Below, piece by piece: positions 33,505 through 44,575 of a DNA stretch of 64,000 bases. Location of the stretch: assembly GCA_036873755.1 (NCBI GenBank), contig JAVTVY010039164.1:1-64000 (forward strand). Direction: 5' to 3'. How positions within the stretch are numbered: position 1 is the stretch's first letter; each line of letters opens with the position of its first letter. A program made the translations under genes and the position numbers. This DNA is from Hanleya hanleyi. Lineage: Eukaryota > Mollusca > Polyplacophora > Lepidopleurida > Hanleyidae. The notes below the pieces were generated by a model. That model did not search any database. It saw only the letters and a program-made list of their open reading frames with translations, and had not been told where the DNA came from.

Positions 33505-33600
33505 GTTGGGAGGGGATTTATCAGGCGAGCCAGCTCTGTGCTTGTTGGGAGGGGATTTATCAGGCGAGCCAGCTCTGTGCTTGTTGGGAGGGGATTTAAA
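33505..33600. repeat. 39-bp tandem repeat, 2.4 copies
   Basis: Units start at 33506, 33545 and 33584 (TTGGGAGGGGATTTATCAGG and so on) and are identical over the two full copies. Confidence 0.9.
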
Positions 33601-34161
33601 AGACCGTATTAAAGCGAGTCAACTCACAAATGCAATTTTTTTTATCCACTATTACTTTCACCTGAAACGAGAACAGAATAAATGAAAATTCATAAAGCTT
33701 GCATCACAAGAGTTACTTTTCCTGTCCCATGTAAACTAAAACATTGCGAAGTCTTCATTTGATGTCAACTGATGAGTTTGGTTAATTCAGAAGAAATTTT
33801 ACGCACATATATACATCCGTGCTCGTCGCCTTTCACTTCGAAATCCTCAGGTTTTCCTGTCACCTACGGCAGAAGTATAGCACGATTTCGAATCAAACCT
33901 TGTTGAACAATACGTGAGGAATGGCAGTATTGATAACTTATTGATGAGCGTAAAGTTTCTGTATGTCCACACATGCAACGACATATTTGTGCTGAATTAT
34001 ACTCCTACTTTCTGCTCGTAGTTTTTGCACATATTTTTCAAAACCACATGAATCCAGCACTTGATAATTACGCCTTATATAAGTTGGACGAGTTTTGATT
34101 GGTTCGTTGCCAGTGCATGTAATGCAAATTTCACTGATTAGATCAACGCCAAACTATCGCG

Positions 34162-34611
34162 GTGGAGAGCCTCTTCTGCTTCGTCATGTTTATAAACAAC
34201 ATGGCGGTGAAGGCGACTACAAACCACAGATATGGTTCGTCTGAAGGCGATGAAATAGACGCATTCTTGAACAGAAACAATCCTAAACACACTGAAAAGT
34301 CCACTAAATTCGTCAGACTGCTCAAGGACTACTGTATCACTACGGAAAAGCCCATAGGCTTTGACATTGTGGATGAAATCGAGTGGAATCTGTCACTCAA
34401 GGAATTCTACATGAACCTTCGGGACTATTACAGTAAAAGAAGCTTAGTTATTATAAATCAGTCCTTGAACAGATATCCCAAGTGTCCCCCGCATAAAAAG
34501 ACATGGCCTTCAGACGATCCATATCTGTCGTTTGTAGTCGCATTCCCCGCCATTTTGTTTACAAACACTCGCATGCTCACGCCTTCCACATTGAACGCTG
34601 GTCGTAAATAG
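34162..34611 (+). pseudogene. tyrosine-recombinase-like N-terminal domain in an inverted-repeat unit
   Basis: A 149-codon frame contains MAVKATTNHRYGSSEGDEID and then NPKHTEKSTKFVRLLKDYC, an IVDEIEWNLSLKEFYMNLRD stretch and SLVIINQSLNRYP. The layout (NT.KST..D..LL..F......I..I....L...L..F+..+R.......+....+..S+.RY) resembles the N-terminal SAM-like domain of Crypton/DUF3504 tyrosine recombinases. The catalytic R..H..R..Y domain is absent. The frame's start and end lie in two inverted repeats (34188-34250 and 34503-34565), so the C-terminal third only translates the inverted copy of the 5' end. The protein call is tentative. Confidence 0.35.
34188..34565. repeat. 62-bp inverted repeats bounding a 250-bp core
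   Basis: The left arm (GTTTATAAACAACATGGCGG through TTCGTCTGAAGGC) and the complement of the right arm (34503-34565) differ at only about seven to nine of 62 positions. This could be a MITE with terminal inverted repeats or an inverted duplication of a first exon. No clear target duplication was found. Confidence 0.75.
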
Positions 34612-34859
34612 TGCTAGTGCACCTTAATTACACAGAGGATTTACGTGAAATTTATAAACAAAATTTGTAACTCACAGCTCGATTCCTATCTAATATTATC
34701 TTATTGCCGCCAAGTCGAGATGGATTTGTACCTCAATAACGTATAGCTCTTTGCTTGGGAGGAGAAAAACTTACTTTGTATGAAATTCTCTGTCAGGGTC
34801 TTGCGTGATTGGACTGCTAAACGACCAATTCTAGCACTTCAAATTCCGAATCGGGCCAT

Positions 34860-35640
34860 GTTCAGGAGTATGTTCAGAAGTTCGCGAATGATTGCTTTGC
34901 AGATCCCGTGAGATTTGACAATTTCATCTCCCATCGGAAGGCGAAGAATTTCTCTCCAAATGCAAGCTCATGATCAAGAAGAAGAAAACCAGATAGTTGC
35001 ACGTTGCACTCGACCTATTTGGAAGCCTGGCGGCCACATGGGACCTAAATCTTGCATTTGTTTTCAGTTATCCACACATACCCGTGTCCTTGACTTTAGC
35101 ACGTGTGGATGTTTCAATCAACAAAACAGACAAGTCAACCCTGATGTATAAATTGAAGAAAGGTACAAAAGTGGCAAACCGCCAAGTCGAGATGCATTTG
35201 TGGTTAAAACAATGTTCATCATACGTAAACCTGTGAATTTACGTGCAACGTTTGGAGGAATCGCACAAGTAGTACTCGAATGTTTGTTGAACATTGCAAA
35301 GAGAGCAACCTTTCATGTGACACATACAAGAGCCCATCAATCAAAGATATTGAGCGGTACATGTCAGAATCAGCGGTCCTGACCAAAGGCGTCCGAGACA
35401 TTTCAACGCTGCGCTAAACTCCGGAGAATTCAAGACAACCGTCTTCACTTCCATCATAATGAATGACACAGATCACCACACATCGAACAGATCCAATAGC
35501 ACATGGTGATTGTGGGGCTGGGTGAGAGGGCTTATCGTTATCAGGTTGAGGAAGCTGGCATTGAGATGGGAAAGGTTTCTAGTTTTGCCTGCAAACACGA
35601 AGAGGCAGATACTCGGTACCAAAGAATCTATTGAGGGAGG
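34860..35640 (+). pseudogene. decayed nuclease-like protein of the HEEADTR family
   Basis: Segments in different frames follow the order of a large uncharacterised invertebrate family. They are FADPVRFDNFISHRKAKNFS (34890-34950), LFGSLAATWDLNLAFVFSYP with TDKSTLMYKLKKGTK (35015-35170), DAFVV..M and TFGGIAQVVLECLLNI (35190-35300), DTYKSPSIKDIER (35319-35357), and ERAYRYQVEEAGIE with HEEADTR (35596-35616). In that family I recall DGMA, FDTY..SIK and HEEADTR blocks. Their spaced acids resemble PIN/FEN-type nucleases, which is inference. Frameshifts and stops are frequent, so this is dead. Members are often found in repeats, so a transposon origin is likely. Confidence 0.5.
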
Positions 35641-36277
35641 TGAGAATGATACATACTTCTGTTATAAGATTGTCAATATTATACATGAATTTGTGACAGA
35701 TAATTTCAATAGTTTAATAATTTTCACGTATTTTCCCCAGTACGTTCTCAATTAACAATGTAAGAAATTTCAGTTCAGTCAAAGTAGGCATTTTCGCGAA
35801 AATGATAGTTTGGCTCCCAACTGGGTGTTATGAGTGGACTAGCGTCATCTTTATGATTTTGTTTTTACTTAATAAATTTTATGATACCTTTACAATATTT
35901 TTGAAGATCTATTAATTAATATAGTTGAAAATACTGAGTTCTCCGAATTATTATCTGTGTATTTGCAATATTATTCTCAACTACATGCTATCAATTTTTA
36001 TCCAGAATGAATTCAAAATATCGGATTATTTTAGATAATGTATTATACTTAATACATTGATATGATTGTTTTACCCGATTTTAAAGATCCATTATCGTAT
36101 TTTGGACTGCGAATTTATTGACCATGTATGTATATATTTATATTGTTATTCTCATCTGTTTTAACCCTCGACCCTCAAGAAAAGAGGTACATTGTCATAT
36201 TGAGGCTATCCAGTTGAAATAATGTTTATTATTATTATTATCTCCCAATACTACATCGACAGCAGCCACTGACAAAG
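35641..36277. other. AT-rich spacer, no recognised gene
   Basis: Low-complexity AT-rich sequence with a short ATT run near 36230. No coding signal. Confidence 0.5.
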
Positions 36278-36349
36278 TTGGACCTTCTCCCAACCAGTTT
36301 CGCCAGGCATTATGCTGGGATGCTGCAGGAGGGGAATACGTTCAAATGC

Positions 36350-36770
36350 ATTAGGAAACATCTGGTGGAACATTGGCTCGACTGGAAAGCTCACAAGCGT
36401 GGCATCCCCATCCGTCATCAAGCCAACACACGAAGAAGCAGATCTTTGGTAAGCGACATACCGTCTTCCATTTCCGTGGTTCTACGGTCACTTATACGAG
36501 TGTACCATCACGGTCAACGTCCATGGAAAATATGTTCAAATGTAAATTGGAGCTATATGCAATAGGTGTGTAGCACCACAAACCACGAAACTTCTGGTGA
36601 AACAGGGTTCGACTGGGAAGCCAAAGAGCACGGCATACCCATCCGCTGTCAAGCCCACCATTCCGAGAAGCGGGTCATCTGGAAGCGAACCACCGTCTTC
36701 CAGTTCCATGGCTGCTAATGTCATTTACACGATTGTGCCCTCACTTTCGACGCCCATGGCCGTCATTCTA
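36350..36770. repeat. tandem duplication inside the polymerase remnant, unit about 235 bp
   Basis: The stretch beginning at 36352 (AAACATCTGGTGGAACATTG) recurs with changes from 36586 (AAACTTCTGGTGAAACAGGG). Both copies encode versions of the GIPIR.QA....K....TVF.F motif. The copies are diverged, so the duplication is old. Confidence 0.75.
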
Positions 36771-37055
36771 TAGATGGCGACTTTACAACGAATATACTGA
36801 TATCCTGATTAAGAATACTGATCAGCGATACGGATTTGATATTTTTGGAACATCATGATGTCTTGCCAGGATTATTGAAATCTGTTGATCGCTTCTCTAT
36901 TGTAGGAAACTAGCCTATGTTTATGTATTGTCTTTTGAATTTGGTGCTAATGCTGTTATATGGAATATGGAATAGGTCTTTGAATTATGGGCGCGGATAT
37001 TCTGTAATGGACGACGGTTGAATTATGAACGACGGGCCAGACGCTTGTAATATAA
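36770..37055 (+). mobile_element. GIPMGTN/YIDD retroelement, 3' end fragment
   Basis: It begins in the GATGGCGACTTTACAACGAA block and ends at CCAGACGCTTGTAATA. It contains only the terminal region with CATGATGTCTTGCC and GACGACGGTTGA. It sits between the two halves of the polymerase remnant. Confidence 0.82.
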
Positions 37056-37131
37056 CTACAACGAACGGCGCGTCGACATCGGGCCTTACAGACTAGTCTT
37101 TTGTGCTAAATGCCGTCATTTACATCCGACG

Positions 37132-37215
37132 ACGATACAGCTCACCAATTCCAGTGTACGAGTTGTCACAGCGACACAGCTCACCAATTACCAATATACG
37201 AGTTGTCAGAGCATT
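37132..37215. repeat. short tandem repeat, about 41-bp unit
   Basis: ACAGCTCACCAATT followed by ATACGAGTTGTCA-type sequence occurs twice in succession. Confidence 0.75.
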
Positions 37216-38454
37216 TCCATCACAGCTCTCTACATTTGTATCTAATGCCGCTTGTGCCGGTACTAGGGGTCGTGTGGTCATGTCATCCAAGTTGCCACAT
37301 GAGCAGGTACAAAAAAAGCGTACCTGAGATACAACACATATCACGAATCGTTAGATTCTTGGTATGTGCTTTAGATTAGGTTAACCAGAAGACAATACTG
37401 TGAAGTCATGTGGCTCTGTTAGCATGTCGGCACCTCTTCCCACTTCCCTTATATGTGTTGTAATTTGACATGAAGCATTGTGGGATTGGGCGAGAAAGAA
37501 CCGAGACAACATCGAAGGCTTGGGCTACGAGTACCACGCGTTTCAGAACATGCAACACACTCGGTCTGAGTTGCCAGCACCTAAGGCCGGCTTCTGCACC
37601 ATTTCCAAGTGCGTACCACGCTTTATATCCTGGACGTTGTTCGTAACAAAAAAAGGTTGGATTCGTCGACTATGATGTACATGTCCCCGAGCACCAGAAG
37701 TTAAAAGGGGAGGTCCGTCGCGGGGGTAAAGTCGATCCCATTAGGGCGTACGGAGAAGAACCCAGTTCTCTGGACCCGAAATAACGACCGGGCTGTCACC
37801 CGGGCCTACCAAATGATGAAGTTCACCCCTGGGTTCCTTTTTGAACGCCATGACCACAGAGCCCATCATAAGGGGTGGAGATCCAGACAGTGGCGATTGG
37901 CGAAATCATAAATTACTGGCAAAATCAGCGTACGTTAAACGGCCATCAATCACGATCGACGCGCCAACGTACACATCTGTGTATGCCAGCCCGCCGAGGC
38001 ATTAACTGCTTCACTCGATCGACGACATTGAAGACAAGACCTACTATGTCACCTCCACTAAAAGACCATCAAGTACATACTCCTGCTCCAGATCGGATGC
38101 ATGATGTACCAGAATGTCAAGTTGCACAATCTTCAAGTTTGGGTGAGTTTATCTTCTTCGACCAAGTTTATTGACAGTTACTCGAGATGGTCGTCACCAG
38201 CACCGACTCATTGATAAAACTAGAGACGCGGTAACGCTATGACGAGAAACTACAACGTCCACAAAGCTCGTAACTCGGCGTTCTTCAGTGTAAAATGAGT
38301 ACCGGCGAGACTAACAATGGTTACGCATCTGATTCGGTCTTACAACCAGAAGAGGGATGCCTTCACCTACTTTACCATAAGCGCAATGACTAGGTCGACA
38401 GAGTTCTCTTTTCATTAATAGTGAACACTCACGATGAAACGACTTGAAAATTCA

Positions 38455-38690
38455 TATGAATATACAATACTGGTCAGTGATGAGACTTGTATGTAAGGAA
38501 CATTATGATGCCTTGGTGTCATTAATGAAAACTGTTTAACGCTTCTCTCTTCCAGACAACCATCTTATGGATATTTTGTTTATTATTGTTTTCATATTAC
38601 GCATATTCGGTTTGACGCGGAAATTCTATTGTGGACGACGGCTGATTATTGAATGTAGAAGCAGACGCCTATACCACATATAGACATATA
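38455..38690 (+). mobile_element. diverged GIPMGTN/YIDD retroelement, 3' end fragment
   Basis: GGAACATTATGATGCCTTGG, the AACGCTTCTCTCTTCCAG block, GACGCGGAAATTCT and GTGGACGACGGCTGA keep the family order, but the copy is much diverged and partly deleted. Confidence 0.65.
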
Positions 38691-39801
38691 ACCATCTGTT
38701 GTCAAACATTTTTTTCCCCCACAGGTTGATCGTTAGTGTAAACCATTGCGCCTAATACTACTGTTGGGATAATAACACTCACGGCATGGAATTGAATTGA
38801 ATTGGTGTTTGAAATCTCACTGTTATTCAGTGAAATACAACGTTAGGACAGCAAAGTCAGAACCGCAACTTTAATACAATACTGGATCTTGGGATTTCTA
38901 TTTTAGTGACCAGGGAGAGTGCAGAAATTCCTTAAGGGGCGAGGGATAGGTATATGTGTAAGGAATCCCCGGCATGTTGTACTAATGGATAAACAGTGTT
39001 ACTGACTTCTATGCATTAATAAGATTGACAGGGCGTGTGTGTCGGGAGGAGGGTAAATACATTCATGGTCACGGGAGCTGGGATTGGCCACGCTCATCTG
39101 AGGGTCAAAACTACTCATTTCTAATGAAGAACCACATGGTGGCCATTCAAACACGACCCCTTAGCTAGATGAAATGGGTCAGAAATGCTTGATATCTGGG
39201 TATCTATAAAACAGACTCACTGTAAGATAAGGTTATATTTTACGGTTAAAATTGTTTTCGATATTTCTTTATGATTTTTGTGTAGAATAATTTACCCCGA
39301 GGGTCACTCGTCAACCCACCGCTCTCACACACAGTTCCCACTATGTAGGCAGTATATTATTACGATTGCTAACCCCAGAAGGGCCGAAGTGGAATCGTCG
39401 GTGATCTGGTGATACCAGACATATCTGATGAAAGTTTTGTAAAGGGCCATCTGGCGTCATATTTATACAAACAAAGATGTTCTATAATGGACAAAAACAT
39501 TCGAATAATGGAAGTAATTTTTCCGATTGAAATAATCGGATAGATTCGAAGATTTTCATCTACAGAAAACTTCTGCTGAATAATATTGTTAATGGTTCTC
39601 TCTGCATATTAGACTGTATAGCCCTTGGGCAATCTAGTTGGAAATGCGACTCGCATTTTCTGTTGCTGGGGAGTACTAAATATCTTATAAATCTTTGGGA
39701 AATCAGGAAGATGCAAGCGGGGGGGGGGGTATTCCCTTTGTCGAATACCACGTGTGTATGAAAAAAAACTGTATATGTAGCACGACTAGGGATGCTCTAT
39801 A
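38691..39801. other. no recognised gene
   Basis: A GAATTGAATTGAATTGGTGTT sequence at 38788-38808 resembles interspersed-repeat tails, and a G-run lies at 39720-39729. I see nothing else. Confidence 0.4.
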
Positions 39802-40156
39802 CACAGCCAGAAAAAGGTGATACTTTTCACCCTAAAATGCTGATGACAGCATCACCCCAAAAAGGCGTAGAGTTAGAGCCATGACCGCTTTCCGCCATTA
39901 CCTTAAAAGGGTAATGGCTGTCACCTTAAAAGGGTAATGGCTATCACCCTAAACGGGTGACCAGCATTGAGTGCAAATGTTTAAATCATCGCCCTAAAAG
40001 GGTAATGGCTATCACCCTAAAAGGGTGATGAACCTGGGCCATCGCCTTAAAAGGGTGACGATATTGGCCATCACCGTTTTTCATCACCTTTGAAGGGTGA
40101 TGAACAGGCATCATCACCATAAAAGGTAATGGGCCATCACCCTTTTTCTGGCTGTG
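39802..40156. mobile_element. TA-flanked MITE with internal hairpin array
   Basis: The ends are CACAGCCAGAAAAAGGTGAT at 39802 and ATCACCCTTTTTCTGGCTGTG ending at 40156, each flanked by TA (39800-39801 and 40157-40158). The interior is a series of about ten self-complementary units of the form TCACCCTAAAAGGGTGATG with variable spacers. Neither strand codes for a transposase. TA duplication points to a Tc1/mariner-type mobiliser. Confidence 0.88.
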
Positions 40157-40158
40157 TA

Positions 40159-41119
40159 CATTCATCTGACCCATAGTTGTTGAATACGGACGTATCTCTT
40201 GGCTGCGTTGTCGTTGAAGCTGATTGAGCATATTATCTCGAAGAAAGATGGTTTCCTGACAGAGCGCTGAAGTACTCGACATAATACCCGCTTAGAGGAT
40301 GGGCATATACTGACCTGAACGTTTCACATACGACGTTATATTATCAACACAATCCTCTTTCTTCCTTCCTTCCTTCTCTCCAATTGATCCTCGCTCCTCT
40401 TCATTCATCGACGTTAATGTCAGCGTGTTAAGGCGAACGTTGTTGGGTGCTACTGTGTTACGTTAGCAGGGGAAAAAGGCCTTTGATGGTAGGAAAAGCG
40501 TGTGTGATGGTAGGTGACCCCCTACAATCTCAGACTTGTCACGCTGGGTGATGCGAGGCATATTCCCACATTATTTCCCAGGTCCAAGGCTACACACTGA
40601 TAAAACGGTTACATCGAGACTCAAAGTTGACATCATGTTCATGAAACAGTAATATCTTTCCTTGGATAGCCCATGCGTCACTATTTGCCCAACCATGTCA
40701 CTCTGCAGCTCCCAACGCTATGGACGGTTCAATCGGTATTTTCGGCATCAGGCAACTGTAGAAAGTTATTCAAATACTTACCTAGAGAGATATGTGAGCG
40801 GGGCTGAAAAACTGAAAGGCAACCGTAAGACTTCACATGAATCATTATGCGACAACCACTGTCACATACATAACTTTATCCTTTGCTCTTGGTAGCTCTA
40901 ATATGCCGGTAATTATTGTCATAACTATTGTAATGGAAGCTTTTCTTTCTTATCAGTAGTGTAAACATGGGGAATCTGACTCACTATGGAGCATAACGTC
41001 ACGATTACCAAAATAGATCGGATAATATAATACGCTACAGCCCTAGGACAAAGGTAACCATGGAGTCATTCTAGGCAAAAGGCAAAGTGTAGGCTAAGGC
41101 GAAAGCAAGGTGGACAATG
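40159..41119. other. no recognised gene
   Basis: An open frame at 40662-40895 (77 codons) matches no family that I know. No other structure is evident. Confidence 0.4.
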
Positions 41120-41410
41120 ATATCATCACATGCAAAAAAAGCAAACTAAAGGTCACATGATATCGCCAAATTGTGGAATGCCGAAATGGAACGTATCCGT
41201 TTACAGACATGAAGAACATAAGAGGTTGACTATGCAGCATGTACTGCATATCTTGACTAACACGAATCCTTCTTAAATAGAACTGATATATCTAGCACTG
41301 AGCTACAATTGACCACCTGCAGCTTCCATCCTATGCAATCTGAGCATGCACCTTGAACCCTAGCCTGTAGTCAAGCCTGCAAACAATAACCCGATATCTA
41401 TCTGAGCATA
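41120..41410 (+). repeat. long inverted repeat, left arm
   Basis: This stretch matches the complement of 43835-44075. Shared words include GGAACGTATCCGT.TA.AGAC, CAGCATGTACTG, CTGATATATCTA and AATAACCCGA.ATC. The arms are 2.4 kb apart and differ by many substitutions and small indels. Confidence 0.7.
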
Positions 41411-41870
41411 TCAAAATATATCGACGTGGGAGCGCCATGCGGCCTTGCAATGTTCGGATTTTCGTATCGTCTGCACAGACAAACATTGGACTGACTCTGT
41501 AAGGCTATAATAAAAGATATAGACGAAGCTATTGACTAATTCCTTCTTCCAGACGTGGAAGCGAAATCCTGTCCAATCTGCTTCAGGCTATTTTCACGAG
41601 GCTATAATATATTACGTCATCTCGGAACAATACATCGAAGATACGGGAAGAGTACTTATATTTTCAAAAGATAACCCAGCCAACTGAGAAAAAGATTTAA
41701 CAATATTTCCTTCATCTAATAATGATTATTTTTTATTCCTTGCATGTTAATATTGATAGCATTGCCGTTGATTCAATTACAATAAACGATATATTAATTT
41801 GGAAATCTATGTTTAGTTGAATTATTTATACAATTCGCAATCATTTGCCTGTATCCCAAGTGTCCCAGCG

Positions 41871-41935
41871 CGTAACCTCGTGACGTAATTTCCTGGCTGA
41901 TTTTGGACGGCGCAGACCTACTGTCCATCGTTGGT
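41871..41935 (+). repeat. short dispersed repeat, copy 1
   Basis: CCCAAGTGTCCCAGCGCGTA then ACCTCGTGACGT and GATTTTGGA recur at 43181-43240. A 16-bp core (TATCCCAAGTGTCCCC) also occurs at 34485 in the recombinase-like unit. Confidence 0.55.
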
Positions 41936-43109
41936 GGGATAATTTACTTGGTTTACATGTTTTGAGGTGTGTTGCCTCCATTTCGTAGCCGATGGCTGCG
42001 TTGAATGTGTTGGCAACCGGTGGTTGCTTTTTATTTCAGTCGGTGACTGACATTCCTGAGTGTTTATCGACCGTTGGTCGAAAGAAGCATAACGGTGCTG
42101 TGCGTGCTACTTTTATCGACCGGGGGTCGAATAGCATGGCGGTGCTGTGCGTGATCTGTAAAATTGGTTGAGGATGTTCTTTTGGTCTGTTGATTGAATT
42201 CGGTACTTCTTGTGACAGAACATATGATTTAGGGTGTATCTACATCCTTTTTACGAGTGACTTTTTGAACAATTTGAACAGTGGTCAGTTTTGAGCAAGT
42301 TCGTGAGTAGCTGTCAGACACCACTTTCGAAGACTCGCTCCATCTGCGCCGTGGTTTGAATGGGTGTGCACTTTAACCCCCTCACCCCTCTTCCTTCCAA
42401 CCTTTCTCCACCCCTTCTCCCATTCCCTTCCGTCCGGAAAAGACCCATTTGGGTGAAATTCAAAGTCACGGTTGCTAAATTTATATCTGCTGAGCGTGTT
42501 CATGATCTGGCGATAAGCCAAAGCGCTGTGTGTAAATGAGGACTACGGTCAATTATCCTAGAGGGGTGCGGCTACTGAAGGATGAATTGGTCAGTTGTCT
42601 ATCCATTCAGCGTCATTAATAAAAAGCTACATGGATACAATTTTGCAGTTCTATATTTGGGAGATAGAACAAACGTGCGTGCACGAAACCATGACCGGTA
42701 TCTTAACATAATGATGGTGTAATTAATGTAAATTTGAGATAAAGGGGGATTAATCCGCTAGTGGATATTGTTCACGTGAGCCGAGGACTGGGGCCCTCTA
42801 TCTATAAGATCGGGGCTCAGAGGTAACTCGGTGTTTTCTGCAGGAAATTGTTTTATTTTTACTGAAGTGATATATAAGTCCTACTGAGAATGTATAGATT
42901 ATTGATAGGGATGGTGGGCCCTGGTCCTTGGCTCATTATGACATTGACGGAGTTGATAGCTTTTGGAATAACTGTTTCATTGGGAATACGAGCATGGTTT
43001 TCTTGAGGGATTTGATTGGGATTGGGGTTGTATTTTTTTCTTTGGGTGACGGATGTAGGCTGGGGATTTTGATTATTGTGGTCTGATACGATTTGGTCGA
43101 AAACTTCGA
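41936..43109. other. no recognised gene; small local duplication
   Basis: A block with TTTATCGACCG..GGTCGAA and GGTGCTGTGCGTG occurs twice at 42062-42155. A 143-codon minus-strand frame at 42859-43290 is Pro/Asn-rich and overlaps repeats; I do not recognise it. Confidence 0.4.
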
Positions 43110-43466
43110 ATGCCATTTGATTCGTTACTGAACCGATTTCACGGCACGAGTGGAGATAGGGGACTCTTCGGATAGTGTCATATCCCAAGTGTCCCCGCGC
43201 GTAACCTCGTGGCGTCATATTCTCACAGATTTTGGATGCGAGCTGGAGCGGAGGGCAGCTCTTAGGTGACATTTTGTGGGCGGTGCACATATAGTTGTTC
43301 CATGATTCAGTGGACGGAGCTTAGGCGGATTGTCAGTTTGATTTTTTCACCCGTCTCTCCCATTATGTCTGACTGTCTCCATTGGTGCCTCGGACTCGAC
43401 ATGCCATTTGATCCGTTACTAAACCGAGTTCACGGCACGAGTGGAGATACTTCCGATAGTGTCAGA
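43110..43466 (+). repeat. direct duplication of about 70 bp
   Basis: ATGCCATTTGATTCGTTACT followed by CGGCACGAGTGGAGATA and GATAGTGTCA at 43112-43180 recurs at 43401-43466. A copy of the CCCAAGTGTCCC repeat (43184) lies between them. Confidence 0.75.
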
Positions 43467-43834
43467 TTCGACCCCCATATAGATAATCACCGAAGTATAT
43501 CAATAACATCATACTGACTTAATTTATGCATATATTCAATACTGAAATCCTATCCTCAAGGTCAGGAAAGTCTGGAGGTTCCTGGAATACAACCGCAATG
43601 CGGCAATAATTCTCTTCAAATTGTGACGAACAATACATGACGAATAAGTCTGACAAGACTAATCACTTGTGACTGACAATGAATCGTCAACCACGTTTGT
43701 TCACATGGCAGTCTAAGCTATAGAGCATCAGTAAGGTCTACTACAATGCGTAGTACATGATATCGTAAGGTTTGGCGAGATTAAGAGGCCAGGGCAAAGG
43801 TACGATAGAGCGGGTGTCATCATAGGCTCAGTCG

Positions 43835-44075
43835 GATGTCGGGTTATTGCTGCAGACTAAGATTGAAGATGCATGCTACAGAGTGCATAGAATGAAGCTT
43901 GTGGGTGGTCGGTTGTATCTTAGCTTAGTGTTAGATATATCAGTCATATTCTAGAAGGGTTTGTGCCAGACAATAACGTGTACAGTACATGCCGCATAGT
44001 TAACCCCAGATGCACTTCGTGTCTCTAGACGGATACGTTCCAATTCGGCATCCTAATATTTGATGATATCATTTA
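43835..44075 (-). repeat. long inverted repeat, right arm
   Basis: This is the complementary partner of 41120-41410. Nothing recognisably coding lies in either arm. Confidence 0.7.
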
Positions 44076-44439
44076 CGAAATCATCTTTCGCCAAGCTGGA
44101 ATACATAAGGGCGCGTGTGATATATCTATCGCTCAGCTGCAATACACTACACGATATCGAACTACCTTGGGGTAGAATAGTCATAAGACTGTCATGGACA
44201 AGTTCAATTCTTACTTATTCGATTCATGATGTCAATATGACAATATGCGTATGATCGAGCGATGGTTCTCTCCCCTGTGTATCCATCGTGTTAGCTTCAC
44301 GTTTGTAACCCTTAACTTCCTCTAGATTTGGGGATTTTTCCAATATCCTTCTCATTCATATTATGGCGTTACTATGACCTAATATGACGCGATTATGATT
44401 TCATCATTGTGATCAAAAGGTATCCAATATAGCCCTTAG

Positions 44440-44575
44440 GACATGTTTTTTTGGCAATTTCAAGATTTATAACCCCTTATGCACGTTCATGCCAAAAATC
44501 AAGGTTCTAATGTCAACGGTTCTCCTTATTTTGCCGGAGAAAGGATTCAGATGGACTGATTGACTGACTGCATTT
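44440..44575 (-). repeat. dispersed repeat with GAATCCTTTCGTCGGCAAAA core, inverted copy
   Basis: Read on the minus strand it carries the same core as 23455 and 45155, preceded by a CAGTCAGTCAATCAGTC run. With the copy at 45155 it forms a head-to-head inverted pair about 580 bp apart. Confidence 0.72.

Larger units (their letters stand above)
36278..38240 (+). pseudogene. decayed family B DNA polymerase (protein-primed type)
   Basis: Blocks in order are WKAHKRGIPIRHQAN (about 36388) and a second copy EAKEHGIPIRCQAHHSEKR with TVFQFHGC..CHLHDCALT (36620-36755), the nuclease-like region of the family. A stretch with KNRDNIEGLGYEY follows (37485), then YILDVVRN and GFVDYDVHVPEHQKLKG (37622-37709), AVTRAYQMMKFTPGFLFE (37792-37845) and SIDDIEDKTYYV. 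Next is TIKYILLLQIGCMMYQNVKL (38065-38124), and finally QLLEM..TSTDSL at 38175-38213, where motif C DTDS has become STDS. This order is that of DNA_pol_B_2 proteins found in Polinton-like and related eukaryotic elements. Frameshifts, an internal duplication and an inserted retroelement tail make it non-functional. Confidence 0.6.

Noticed and set aside
42859..43290. 143-codon minus-strand frame
   Set aside because: It is Pro/Asn-rich and overlaps duplicated segments. No family resemblance and no splice or start context support it.
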